Part shown: one piece after another, positions 1-7,624 of the stretch
How the letters are laid out: every line of letters begins with the position of its first letter
How positions within the stretch are numbered: the first letter of the stretch is position 1
Made by a program: the position numbers and the translations under genes
The notes under the pieces: model-generated
What the model saw: only the letters and a program-made list of their open reading frames with translations
Told to the model about the DNA's origin: nothing
Databases searched by the model: none
From: an uncultured Saprospiraceae bacterium
Lineage (GTDB): Bacteria > Bacteroidota > Bacteroidia > Chitinophagales > Saprospiraceae
Length of the DNA: 51,695 bases
Reading direction: 5' to 3'
Assembly (NCBI GenBank): GCA_938007965.1
Contig: CALLMH010000048.1
Location: 1-51,695 of the forward strand

Positions 1-190
1 TAAGAGATGGCTTGTTTAGCAAACACTCGTTTTTTGTTTCGTTTTTGGGTCAAGCCAAAAATGAAAGCCCGAACGGCGAGTGGAAGTTTAGGTTGAAATT
101 TATTACCTCATATTTACGTAAAATCAAGCGTAAACGGGGTATTCATTCAGCAGTAAGCGGAGTGAAGGGCTATATAAATAAGGATATTCA
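1..190. repeat. dispersed structured repeat, copy 1 (cut by window edge)
   Basis: This stretch is nearly identical to 36511-36700. The few differences include a one-base indel (TGGAAG here, TGGGAAG in the other copy) that changes the reading frame, so the short ORF across it is not a conserved protein. It contains a long imperfect hairpin: CACTCG at 24-29 pairs with CGAGTG at 77-82, with inner TTTC/GAAA and TTTTTGG/CCAAAAA arms. Similarity to the other copy stops just after GATATTC near 190. The left part of the element lies outside the window. It is probably a non-coding repeat of the REP/MITE kind; no mobility gene is seen. Confidence 0.8.
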
Positions 191-216
191 GATCTAATGA
201 ATATCTCTAACTACTT

Positions 217-954
217 TTAGTTGGTTATATCTGTTAATCCTCTATTGACATAGGATTTGATGAGTTCGGCTCTTCCAGTTTTTAAGTTTTCTTCTAGTTT
301 AAGCTGTTCATTTTCGAAATCTGCGGAGTTTTTACCACTATTTTGCCAATAATAGAATCTCAGATACTCTTCTTGTGTTTTTTTCTCAGGGTGTTGACTT
401 TGAAGTACCATGTTCTTTTTCTTCATTTTATTTTCATGCAGTTGTAGAGTATAGATCATATCTAGTTTGTAACCAGAAGCTTCATCTCCTGAGAATTGGA
501 CCCACCCTCGTTTACTCTGTGTCATCTCTTCCCGTATGATAGGCACGAAATTTTCTTTTCCCTTCTTGATCTTTTTTGCATCCACGTAGTAGGCATCTTG
601 AAAACTAAAAAATGAGACTTCTTTATTTCCTAAGTATCTATAAAATTCATCGGATGATTTTCCTCCTTTGATTTTATCTCCATTGAATGCTAAGTACTCT
701 GTCAACATGAAAGGTAAGCGATACTCTTCTCCCAATACGATTATACTATCGATATTCAGATAGGTAGGATCAGTTACTTTATTGAAGAAGATTAATGATT
801 CTTTATTTAATTTGGGCTCAATATTTTTAAAATTGGAGGACAGCACATCTGCATAGACATCGTCAAATGCGATGATCAAAGTATCTTTCTTAGTATTGCA
901 GCTGGTCAGTAATATTGTGAGGACTAGAGTAAAGATAGCCAAGATTGTTTTCAT
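217..954 (-). CDS. lipoprotein of unknown function
   Basis: This 245-residue protein begins with a short basic N-terminus, a hydrophobic stretch and a lipobox (LLTSC, Cys at about residue 19), so it should be lipidated and held in the outer or inner membrane facing the periplasm. The rest is a soluble mixed alpha/beta sequence rich in Lys and aromatic residues, with a Lys/Glu-rich C-terminal third that is probably helical. I do not recognise a family. It stands alone on the minus strand, downstream of the CNNM gene with a gap of about 140 bases, and ends 27 bases from the dispersed repeat. A remote relation to the Bacteroidota DUF4837-type lipoproteins is conceivable but I see no motif that supports it. 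Confidence 0.8.
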   Translation of the reverse strand: MKTILAIFTLVLTILLTSCNTKKDTLIIAFDDVYADVLSSNFKNIEPKLNKESLIFFNKVTDPTYLNIDSIIVLGEEYRLPFMLTEYLAFNGDKIKGGKSSDEFYRYLGNKEVSFFSFQDAYYVDAKKIKKGKENFVPIIREEMTQSKRGWVQFSGDEASGYKLDMIYTLQLHENKMKKKNMVLQSQHPEKKTQEEYLRFYYWQNSGKNSADFENEQLKLEENLKTGRAELIKSYVNRGLTDITN

Positions 955-1094
955 GTATGTTTTAATTTTTTGTAAGCTGGATATTGGCGGATTAAGGTAA
1001 TTGTGTCTTCCATATTTCTATGTACTATTTTTGAAGTCACCACTTTTCCAGGCTATATTTTAGAATCTTGAGGTTTTTTTAGATGCCGAATCGG

Positions 1095-2357
1095 TTATTG
1101 TTCTTCTGATACATGAGGAAGTACTATTACCCTTACTATTTCGATTTTGGTGTCAGAGACCTTCTCGAATATGAATTTATATCCATCTAGGTCTAACTCG
1201 TCTCCTTGCTCTGGTATAGTCTGATGGGTCATGACTATATATCCTGATAATGTATGGTACTCTCCATCAGGAAAATTTATGTTTTCGTATCGTTCGTTGA
1301 GTTGACTAATCTCTAGTCTACCTGCAAATCTATATTCTGTTTCAGATATTACTTCTTCTGAGTGATCCTCTTCATCATGCTCATCTTCGATCTCACCGAA
1401 TATCTCTTCGAGTATGTCTTCTAGTGTAATTAGACCTGCGGTCCCACCAAATTCGTCCACGACGCAAGCTATAGATGTTCCCGCTTTTATAAACTTCATC
1501 ATCAGGTCTTGCACATTCATGGCTTCGGGGATATACGTGATCGGCATGATGATTTTTTTTAGACTCTTGGGGTTTTTGAGCAGTTGTTGGTGATGAATAT
1601 ACCCTGTTACATTCTCTATATCCCCATCCTTTACTATGATCCTCGATAGGCGAGCTTCTTGGAATATTTCAAGGAGATCGTCCAAGCTATCTTTGGAATC
1701 TATATGTATGATTTCGTTTCTTGGGATCATACAGTCTCTTACTTTTACTTGCTTGAGATTGAGTGCGTTGGTCAGGATTTCTTTATCTATTGTTTCTTCT
1801 TCCGAGATAGAATCATTGATATAGTGTTCTAGATCTACTTTAGTGAGGACATTTTCTACTTCGTCAGTAGATATTCTGAATACTGACTTGAGCAAGAAAT
1901 TGGACAAACCTGTCATGATGGTAGCCGGTATCAGAAGTATCCATTTTAGAAAGCTAAGCGGATAACTGAATCTATATAAAATCTCATTGGCGTATAGTCG
2001 AAATAGTGTCTTGGGAAGAAACTCTCCGAATATCAATACGATCAAAGTGATAATAAGCGTCACGATGATCAACAAAAAGATAGATCCCTCTTTGAATGTA
2101 CCGATCAGAAGCGGCTCTATCAACTTAGTCATGAATATCGTAAATATGACCAGTGAGATATTATTCCCCACCAACATCGTACTGAGAAACGCTTTTGGTC
2201 TTTCATAGAAGTTGGCGAGGATTCGCCCTCGCTTATCTCCTTTGTTTCTCATTACTTCGACTCCAAGCTTATTTGCAGATATGAAGGCAATCTCAGATCC
2301 TGAGAAAAAAGCAGATAGAAACAGCGTTACTATAATGATTATAATTGTTGATAACAT
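1095..2357 (-). CDS. CNNM/CorC-family membrane protein (hemolysin-like, GldE-type architecture)
   Basis: The 420-residue protein has the CNNM (DUF21) layout: four hydrophobic segments in the first 165 residues with the characteristic SAFFSGSEIAF motif near residue 15, then a paired CBS module (about 185-310, with DCMIPRNEI and a VDEFGGTAGLITLEDILEE block) and a C-terminal CorC_HlyC domain (about 330-415). Family members are implicated in Mg2+/Co2+ efflux, and in Bacteroidota a close relative is the gliding protein GldE; I cannot separate these from sequence alone. The CBS pair probably binds an adenine nucleotide. A TATATTTG element on the minus strand (2362-2369) lies only four bases before the ATG, which would make the transcript almost leaderless if it is used; the next in-frame Met is about 35 residues in, after the first membrane helix. 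Confidence 0.9.
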   Translation of the reverse strand: MLSTIIIIIVTLFLSAFFSGSEIAFISANKLGVEVMRNKGDKRGRILANFYERPKAFLSTMLVGNNISLVIFTIFMTKLIEPLLIGTFKEGSIFLLIIVTLIITLIVLIFGEFLPKTLFRLYANEILYRFSYPLSFLKWILLIPATIMTGLSNFLLKSVFRISTDEVENVLTKVDLEHYINDSISEEETIDKEILTNALNLKQVKVRDCMIPRNEIIHIDSKDSLDDLLEIFQEARLSRIIVKDGDIENVTGYIHHQQLLKNPKSLKKIIMPITYIPEAMNVQDLMMKFIKAGTSIACVVDEFGGTAGLITLEDILEEIFGEIEDEHDEEDHSEEVISETEYRFAGRLEISQLNERYENINFPDGEYHTLSGYIVMTHQTIPEQGDELDLDGYKFIFEKVSDTKIEIVRVIVLPHVSEEQ

Positions 2358-2609
2358 TACGCAAATATAAAGTAACTACTTGTAATATTTTGGAAAACCT
2401 AATTAGAAGCCCTTTGGCGAACTTCTATAATTTTCGAATTTGTAATAATATTAATGGTCCTATAAAATATTATGGACCAATCATGATGTGTGCGTATACA
2501 TCTTTTTTGATAGTCAGTAATTGGGACTCTCGAAGTATCTTACATATTCTGACATCACAGTCAGGGTGTAGTATTATTGATTATCACATGATTTGCCAAA
2601 GCGGCGTGT

Positions 2610-2897
2610 TTAGGCTACCTGCTTGATCTTAAATTCTTGGCTTTTTAAGATTTTTTTGAAGAATTCCTTACTCTTGGGTGTTAGTAATTCTTCCATGACT
2701 ACGATCATAGAAAGTATGTCTAGCAGGCAATTAATACGACCTTCTGTATCAAAAAACTTATTGACGATCAAAATTTTATTATTTTCGACAATACAATAAC
2801 CACTTTGAAAGTTTCCTTTTTCGTAACGAATAGTATAATCTTGCTCTTTGAAGATCATTTCTAACTTCTGAAGTGTTGTTTTTGTGAAATTTAACAT
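2610..2897 (-). CDS. small conserved hypothetical protein
   Basis: This 95-residue protein has no signal peptide or membrane segment and should be cytoplasmic. It has an alpha/beta look: an N-terminal helix, two or three beta strands (TIRYEKGNFQSGYCIVENN, then KILIVNKFF) and two C-terminal amphipathic helices. The pattern of a short strand pair followed by NKFFDTEGRI is one I associate with small uncharacterised Bacteroidota proteins, but I cannot name a family. A TATATTTG promoter-like element on the minus strand at 2922-2929 would give a leader of roughly 20 bases and supports this start. It is divergently arranged with the beta-barrel gene at 2944, so the 46-base gap must hold both promoters. 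Confidence 0.75.
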   Translation of the reverse strand: MLNFTKTTLQKLEMIFKEQDYTIRYEKGNFQSGYCIVENNKILIVNKFFDTEGRINCLLDILSMIVVMEELLTPKSKEFFKKILKSQEFKIKQVA

Positions 2898-2943
2898 GAT
2901 GACATTTAGATATTAATAGTACAAATATAAGATAATCGTATAT

Positions 2944-3558
2944 ATGAAGGATTTTAATATAACTCTATTTTCAAAAACATCAATCTCGATTTTTGTTTTT
3001 TTCTTTATTGTTGGTCTGCACACCGTAGATGCTCAAAGATTCAAGGGGAGTGCAGTCTTTGGGTTGAATCTGGCTCAGATAGACGGTGATGACCTAGCAG
3101 GATATAATAAATTAGGACTCACTGGAGGAGTGAAACTTGCCTATCCTATCCGTGACAATGTAGATATTAATATGGAGCTACTCTTCAGTCAGAGAGGGAG
3201 TAATGATGGATTTGGTTTTGGTAACATGGGAGATAACTATACAGATCTTAGATATCTTGAGATTCCAGTATATGCTAATATTATGGATTGGTTCGTGCCC
3301 AAAGAAGGATATCATAAAGTGAAAGCGCATGCGGGGCTTAATTTTTCATATCTATTTGCAGTAGATTCTTCTAATGGAGCAGTGAGTAATGATATCGATA
3401 CATACAAAAGAAATAATATTGGATATTTAATAGGGGTAGATTATTCGTTTACAAAACATCTGGGCGCTTCATTGAGGTACAACCGTGCATTTAACAGTAT
3501 TCTTGACAGCAATGCCATAAGTTACTGGGTGACTGTGAGAACAGAGTATACTTTCTAA
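2944..3558 (+). CDS. outer membrane beta-barrel protein (porin family / PorT-like)
   Basis: The 204-residue protein starts with a signal peptide ending VDAQ|RF near residue 31, then shows alternating hydrophobic/polar strands typical of a small eight-strand barrel: a first strand FKGSAVFGLNLAQIDGDD, a GGVKLAYPI strand, turns rich in Gly/Asn/Asp, and a terminal strand ending in aromatic residues (VRTEYTF). The size, the GD-containing first turn and the terminal Phe fit the Bacteroidota outer membrane protein beta-barrel family (OMP_b-brl_2, which includes PorT-like proteins). Its exact role cannot be told from sequence. No operon partner is close: the next gene starts about 100 bases downstream. 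Confidence 0.85.
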   Translation: MKDFNITLFSKTSISIFVFFFIVGLHTVDAQRFKGSAVFGLNLAQIDGDDLAGYNKLGLTGGVKLAYPIRDNVDINMELLFSQRGSNDGFGFGNMGDNYTDLRYLEIPVYANIMDWFVPKEGYHKVKAHAGLNFSYLFAVDSSNGAVSNDIDTYKRNNIGYLIGVDYSFTKHLGASLRYNRAFNSILDSNAISYWVTVRTEYTF

Positions 3559-3658
3559 GGGTATCAATTTGCATATTGTTGTAGAAAATATTGACTTCGC
3601 TGAAATAGGATTGTTTTAATATCTTACTTTGCAGTTGAATTCACAAAGTAAAAGAAGA

Positions 3659-4174
3659 ATGAGAGTACTTATATTATTGATTATAATGGGAGCAATGGTG
3701 TCTTGTAAAGGAGATCAGAAGAAGACAAAGGCAGCGCCTATGAAGCCAGCAGCGACAAATGCGCCAGCTGCGAAAGTAGATTCGTACTATAATCTACCAA
3801 GCTTACCACAAGCCGAGATGAAAAAATTATTCGATGAAGCGACTTATGTTGATTACATATTTTATGATCTGCCATTTTCTGTAAGTCAAGACAATAAAGC
3901 CAGCATACACGCTAATCTAAATATGATTTCACCTGAAAAAATGAATGGAATATCTAAAAGTTGTAAACCTATCGGCAGAGAGTTCTTCCATATAGGCGGA
4001 GAGATTGTATATGAAGCGGATCTTTATTTTTCTGAAGGTTGCTTTGGGTACATCTTTCTTAAAGACGAAAAACCAACCTATGCCAACAAATTATCTGCGG
4101 AAGGAGGTAAATTTTATTCTAATCTGATCAAACAATCAAATCAAATAGCCACTGGGAACCTCCAAAATAAATAG
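3659..4174 (+). CDS. lipoprotein of unknown function, first gene of a phosphatase operon
   Basis: I place the start at the ATG at 3659, giving 171 residues, because it puts a normal n-region directly before the hydrophobic stretch and lipobox (GAMVSC, Cys at about residue 16); an upstream TTG would add ten residues that spoil the signal peptide. After the Cys comes a low-complexity Lys/Ala/Pro linker of about 25 residues, then a globular domain with four more Cys-free strands and two Cys (SCKP, GCFG) that could form a disulfide. No family recognised. Its stop codon at 4172-4174 overlaps the apparent beginning of the Ppx/GppA coding region, which suggests translational coupling between the two. 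Confidence 0.8.
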   Translation: MRVLILLIIMGAMVSCKGDQKKTKAAPMKPAATNAPAAKVDSYYNLPSLPQAEMKKLFDEATYVDYIFYDLPFSVSQDNKASIHANLNMISPEKMNGISKSCKPIGREFFHIGGEIVYEADLYFSEGCFGYIFLKDEKPTYANKLSAEGGKFYSNLIKQSNQIATGNLQNK

Positions 4175-5075
4175 GATTGCAATTATCGATCTCGGTTCAA
4201 ATACTTTCCATCTATTGATCGTGGAAGAGGGTGTAGATGGATCGTATGAAGTAATGTGCAAAGAGCGGCATTTTGTTTCCTTGGCGGAGAATGGGATAGG
4301 ATCATTGAGTAAGGGTGCTATGGATAGAGGTGTTATGGCGCTTATTGATTTTGATAATAAGATGAAAGATTATAATGTCTCTCAATGTAAAGTCGTAGGT
4401 ACGTCAGCTCTACGGTCAGCGGCTAATTGCAAAGATTTTCTCCATAGGATAAAGAAAGAAGTAGGTCTAGATATCGAGGTCATCAGCGGAGATAGAGAAG
4501 CTGCATTGATATATAAAGGCGTAAGTCGCCTGATAGTGCCTAGTGATTATCATCTGATGATTATTGATGTCGGAGGGGGTAGTGTGGAGTTTATTCTGTT
4601 TCATGATGATGTCTTATTATGGGCTCAATCTTTCGATATTGGTATAGGTGTGCTCTATAATTTGATAGATATCAGTGACCCCATTACTGTAGAAGAGATA
4701 GATAGAATCGGTCAATATCTGAATGATAAACTGAAATCACTTGTTACGGCTATAGATGGATTAGATATCAGATCCCTTATCGGAGCTTCTGGTAGCTTCG
4801 AAGTGGTAAAAACAATGAGTGGAGAAGAAGTATTATCCGATGAACTTTCTACTGTTTCAATTTCAGATTACAGAACCATTGCTAAGAAGTTGATATCATC
4901 GACCGAAGACTGTAGGTCTCAGATGGTTGGTCTTCCAAGTACGAGAGTAAAGCTGATCGTCGTGACCATGATTTTGATCGATAAAGCCATTGAAATAATA
5001 GCTCCTGATGAATTATTAGTTTCACCATATGCATTGAAAGAAGGGTTATTGAGTGAACTGTTGGGTTACAAATAG
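4167..5075 (+). CDS. Ppx/GppA-family phosphatase, apparently with a non-AUG start
   Basis: The protein belongs to the exopolyphosphatase / guanosine pentaphosphatase family (ASKHA fold). It shows the first phosphate-binding loop IIDLGSNTFHLLIVEEG, the ALRSA block, the SGDREAALIYKGV block, the second phosphate loop IIDVGGGSVEFI and the adenosine-like GASGSFEV region; about 300 residues is the single-domain size. The first loop is encoded from 4176 on, but the in-frame stretch after the TAG at 4146-4148 has no ATG, GTG or TTG before it. The first conventional candidate (TTG at 4215) would delete the loop. The best reading is an ATA at 4167 (MNRIAIIDLGSN, 302 residues) or an ATT at 4176; CTG at 4152 is a third option. 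It overlaps the upstream lipoprotein gene by eight bases and precedes a tyrosine phosphatase gene by about 30 bases. Confidence 0.85.
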   Translation: MNRIAIIDLGSNTFHLLIVEEGVDGSYEVMCKERHFVSLAENGIGSLSKGAMDRGVMALIDFDNKMKDYNVSQCKVVGTSALRSAANCKDFLHRIKKEVGLDIEVISGDREAALIYKGVSRLIVPSDYHLMIIDVGGGSVEFILFHDDVLLWAQSFDIGIGVLYNLIDISDPITVEEIDRIGQYLNDKLKSLVTAIDGLDIRSLIGASGSFEVVKTMSGEEVLSDELSTVSISDYRTIAKKLISSTEDCRSQMVGLPSTRVKLIVVTMILIDKAIEIIAPDELLVSPYALKEGLLSELLGYK

Positions 5076-5105
5076 GTTTTAGAAAGAAGTACTAGTATAG
5101 TGATT

Positions 5106-5561
5106 ATGAAGATATTAATGGTGTGTTTGGGTAATATCTGTAGATCTCCATTGGCGGAGGGAATACTTACAGCTAAGATTGCTGAGCTTGGGCTTGATCA
5201 TCTAGTAGACTCTGCAGGGACAAGCGGCTGGCACGTAGGGAGTCGACCTCATGAAGGATCCATCAAGATCGCTAGTGAGCATGGAATTGACATCAGTCAT
5301 CAAAAAAGTCGACAATTTACTACAAGCGACTACGAAGATTTCGATCTTATCTTGGCCATGGACTCCGAAAATTATAAAGATATTATGAAACTTGCTGCCA
5401 ATGAAGCTCAAAAGAAAAAAGTGAAACTCATGCTAAATTATGCTCATCCTGGCAAAAATATGGCTGTGCCTGATCCATACTACACGGGTAATTTTAAAGA
5501 AGTTTATAATTTACTAGAAATAGCATGTGCTAATTTGGTTACTGAAGTCCGAATGGATTAA
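5106..5561 (+). CDS. low-molecular-weight protein-tyrosine phosphatase
   Basis: The 151-residue cytoplasmic enzyme has the family P-loop CX5R(S) at Cys7-Arg13 (VCLGNICRSP) near the N-terminus, the SAGTSGWHVG segment, and the general-acid loop DPYYTGNF with Asp123. It hydrolyses phosphotyrosine, or phosphoarginine in one subfamily, through a cysteinyl-phosphate intermediate. I chose the ATG at 5106 over a GTG two codons upstream, since MKILMVCLGN is the usual start for this family. It follows the Ppx/GppA gene closely on the same strand and is probably co-transcribed. No cognate tyrosine kinase or capsule gene is visible nearby. Confidence 0.93.
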   Translation: MKILMVCLGNICRSPLAEGILTAKIAELGLDHLVDSAGTSGWHVGSRPHEGSIKIASEHGIDISHQKSRQFTTSDYEDFDLILAMDSENYKDIMKLAANEAQKKKVKLMLNYAHPGKNMAVPDPYYTGNFKEVYNLLEIACANLVTEVRMD

Positions 5562-5750
5562 TTATTAATATTATGCGCTGATGTGATCAAGTATATTCGG
5601 TATGTTATAGGCAGTTTCTTCATTATTCTAGCTCAGTAAAATAAACTTAAGAACTTAAAGAGCAGTCATCGGAGATTCATTTATAACCTATATTATTAAC
5701 TAGGAAAGTGCTCTGAAAAATATTTTTTTAATCAAAATCGTTTCTGCTCA

Positions 5751-6266
5751 ATGCAATGGATTTATTTCTATATCGGAATTATACTATCAGTAACTGCACA
5801 ACTATCGTCATTCAATGTCGATAGTCGTATTAATGAAGATGATAATGAGAAAATCCTAAAGAAAGTAAATAGAATCAGGAGTACGGGTTGTTTTTGTGGA
5901 AGAAGGTACATGCCTGCCACAACTCCTGTGGTGTGGAATGACACTTTATTTTTATCTGCCCTTGGACATGCAAAGGAGATGACTAGATATAATTTTTTTG
6001 CTCATTTTTCGATTGATGGAGATGATATCGGTGATCGGTTAGAGTCTTACGGTTATGATTGGCAAGTGGCAGGAGAAAATCTTGGTGAAGGTCAAAAGTC
6101 ATTCGACGAGGTACTGAGAGATTGGTTAGACAGTAAGAGTCATTGCAGGATGTTGATGAATCCTAAGGTAAACGAGATGGCCGTAGCGACGCATGGGAGA
6201 TATTGGGTGCAGCACTTTGGAAAAAAAATGCCACCCAATACAGTACGAAAGGGCAGACTCAAATAG
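5751..6266 (+). CDS. exported CAP-domain (SCP/PR-1-like) protein
   Basis: The 171-residue protein has a short hydrophobic N-terminus that may be a signal peptide (first 20 residues, weakly charged), then a CAP domain: a first helix with VNRIRS, the VWNDTLFLSALGHAKEM helix, the F-AHFS segment with the cavity His, GENLGEG, and W-DSKSHCRMLMNPKVNEMAVA, ending in a WVQHFG strand. Bacterial YkwD-like CAP proteins are secreted and of largely unknown function. Cys residues in GCFCG and SHCRM could form disulfides. The Met at 5751 is used because the next Met codon is much further in. It converges with the HU gene through the hairpin at 6286-6314. Confidence 0.85.
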   Translation: MQWIYFYIGIILSVTAQLSSFNVDSRINEDDNEKILKKVNRIRSTGCFCGRRYMPATTPVVWNDTLFLSALGHAKEMTRYNFFAHFSIDGDDIGDRLESYGYDWQVAGENLGEGQKSFDEVLRDWLDSKSHCRMLMNPKVNEMAVATHGRYWVQHFGKKMPPNTVRKGRLK

Positions 6267-6285
6267 GGATATTCGCAAATAAAAA

Positions 6286-6314
6286 AGAGGATATCCACAT
6301 TGTGAATATCCTCT
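6286..6314. terminator. shared bidirectional terminator between CAP and HU genes
   Basis: A 14-bp stem with one mismatch, AGAGGATATCCACA pairing with TGTGAATATCCTCT, has a one-base apparent loop. A run of six A lies to the left and gives the U-tract for the minus-strand HU transcript; AAATAAATTT follows on the right. It sits between the two convergent genes. Confidence 0.8.
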
Positions 6315-6353
6315 AAATAAATTTCTATAGGATAAAATCCAATTAGGTGTGTC

Positions 6354-6626
6354 TTAGTTTACAGACTCACTTAACGCTTTACCAGCTTTGAATTTTATCA
6401 TTGTTTTTTCAGCTATTTTAATAGTAGCTCCAGTTAGAGGGTTTCTTCCGTCTCTTGCTTTTCTTACAGATGTTGAGAAAGTACCGAAGCCAACAAATGC
6501 AGCTTTATCTCCACTCTTCAAAGTACCTTGGATTGCTCCGAATACTGTTGCTACTGCATCACCTGCTTGTGCTTTTGTGATTCCTGCTCCTTCAGCTACT
6601 GCATTGATTAAATCTCCTTTGTTCAT
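6354..6626 (-). CDS. HU-family DNA-binding protein
   Basis: The 90-residue protein matches HU/IHF along its whole length: an N-terminal helix pair (MNKGDLINAVAEGAGITK), the VGFGTF turn, the beta-arm motif GRNPLTG with the intercalating Pro, and the terminal FKAGKAL helix. HU dimers bend and compact DNA. The gene has a very convincing Bacteroidota promoter on the minus strand (TTG, 20-base spacer, TACTTTTG at 6664-6694), a leader of about 30 bases, and its own terminator hairpin, so it is likely a strongly expressed single-gene unit. Confidence 0.97.
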   Translation of the reverse strand: MNKGDLINAVAEGAGITKAQAGDAVATVFGAIQGTLKSGDKAAFVGFGTFSTSVRKARDGRNPLTGATIKIAEKTMIKFKAGKALSESVN

Positions 6627-6663
6627 ATTAGTATAATATTTAATGAGTTAATTATTAATGTCG

Positions 6664-6694
6664 CAAAAGTAGCCTAACAAATATATATAAACAA
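6664..6694 (-). promoter_or_regulatory. Bacteroidota-type promoter of the HU gene
   Basis: On the minus strand, TTG (6692-6694) and TACTTTTG (6664-6671) are separated by 20 bases, matching the -33/-7 consensus TTG / TAnnTTTG used by the primary sigma factor of this phylum. Transcription would begin around 6658. Confidence 0.75.
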
Positions 6695-6804
6695 ACTTTA
6701 TATGTAAAAATAATGCTCAAAGTCAATAAATACGGGCATTTAGGCGGATTTATTATGCTAAATATTACAATAAATAATATACTAAGTCATTCATTATCAT
6801 TTTG

Positions 6805-6835
6805 TTGCAATGTTAAATTTGAATCTGTATCTTTG
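6805..6835 (+). promoter_or_regulatory. promoter of the small basic lipoprotein gene
   Basis: TTG at 6805-6807, a 20-base spacer and TATCTTTG at 6828-6835 match the phylum consensus. A start of transcription near 6842 lies downstream of the ATG at 6810, which rules that ATG out and favours the start at 6867. Confidence 0.65.
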
Positions 6836-6866
6836 GAAAATAAATTTTCAAGAAAAGAATCAGTTT

Positions 6867-7082
6867 ATGTTTAAGAAAGCCTTATATGCGGGACTTTTAG
6901 CGATATTTACGTTATCTATGTCCACATCTCTTTCTAGCTGTAAGGCCAAAGAGGGTTGCGGATTAGAAGATAAGTATGGTGCTAAGACAGGAAAAAACGG
7001 CCAATTATCGACCAAACGCGGAAAATCCAACCTCTTTTCCAAGAAAACAAGGAAGAAAATGAAAAAGCGAGGTCAAGGTTGA
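6867..7082 (+). CDS. small basic lipoprotein-like protein
   Basis: I take the ATG at 6867, giving 71 residues, because it gives a clean signal sequence (MFKKALYAGLLAIFTL) ending in a lipobox-like LSSC, and because the promoter at 6805-6835 would start transcription after the earlier ATG. The mature part is about 45 residues, with CG following the lipobox and a strongly basic tail (KRGKSNLFSKKTRKKMKKRG). Such a cationic tail could bind peptidoglycan, lipopolysaccharide or nucleic acid; this is inference. I do not recognise a named family. No operon partner. Confidence 0.75.
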   Translation: MFKKALYAGLLAIFTLSMSTSLSSCKAKEGCGLEDKYGAKTGKNGQLSTKRGKSNLFSKKTRKKMKKRGQG

Positions 7083-7133
7083 TCCCACTGTAATTGTTCC
7101 TTATTAAACGATACCAGATTATAATACTACGGT

Positions 7134-7556
7134 CTATTTTTTTGAAGTGAATTCATGAGTCTTCAAGTCACTCAAAGAAACTACTGTAAGAGACTTCTCA
7201 TGACATCCTTCTAAGACTACAGGAGGAGCTATTCCTTTATCCATAGCTTCTTTCCACCTACTTACACATAAGCACCATCCGTCACCAGGTTTCAGACCTG
7301 GAAAACCATATGCGGGATTTGGTGTACTGAGGTCATTTCCGCACGACGATGTATATGCTAAGAATTCTTCTGTCATGATAGCACATACTGTGTGTACACC
7401 ATAATCTCTAGGACCCGTCTGACAATATCCATCTCGATAAAATCCAGTCATCGGATCTGTGCAGCAAGACTGTAGTTCAGTACCTAGTACATTCTTGGGT
7501 TTTTCATTTGCGCTAGACCCGATAGTGAGTAATACAGATATTAATATCATGAGCAT
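7134..7556 (-). CDS. DUF2237-family protein, probably exported
   Basis: The 140-residue protein carries the whole DUF2237 signature: NVLGTELQSCCTDPMTGFYRDG, YGVHTVCA, GNDLSTPNP, FPGLKPGDGWCLC, and GIAPPVVLEGCHEKSL. The function of the family is unknown; several conserved Cys and Asp/His residues hint at metal or disulfide chemistry. The family is usually about 120 residues and lacks a leader, whereas this copy has an extra hydrophobic N-terminal segment (MLMILISVLLTIGSSA) that looks like a signal peptide, so it may act outside the cytoplasm. Where most members have a Thr-His in the C-terminal motif this one has Cys-His. It ends about 50 bases from the convergent small lipoprotein gene. Confidence 0.9.
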   Translation of the reverse strand: MLMILISVLLTIGSSANEKPKNVLGTELQSCCTDPMTGFYRDGYCQTGPRDYGVHTVCAIMTEEFLAYTSSCGNDLSTPNPAYGFPGLKPGDGWCLCVSRWKEAMDKGIAPPVVLEGCHEKSLTVVSLSDLKTHEFTSKK

Positions 7557-7624
7557 AGTTATTATATTTATATTGATAATTCTTATTCAATACAATAGTA
7601 GTATGCGCACAATGGTTTTCGATA

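Noticed and set aside
12-197. Short ORF across repeat copy 1, with a similar peptide in copy 2 (36519-36797)
   Set aside because: A one-base indel shifts the frame between copies and the sequence forms hairpins; the shared peptide is a by-product of DNA similarity.
2345-2626. 93-residue plus-strand ORF
   Set aside because: It overlaps the start of the CNNM gene and the end of the 95-residue gene, and shows no domain or signal features.
5703-5715. 13-base match in inverse orientation to 30344-30356 (CAGAGCACTTTCC)
   Set aside because: Matches of this length are expected by chance in a 50-kb window and there is no extension on either side.
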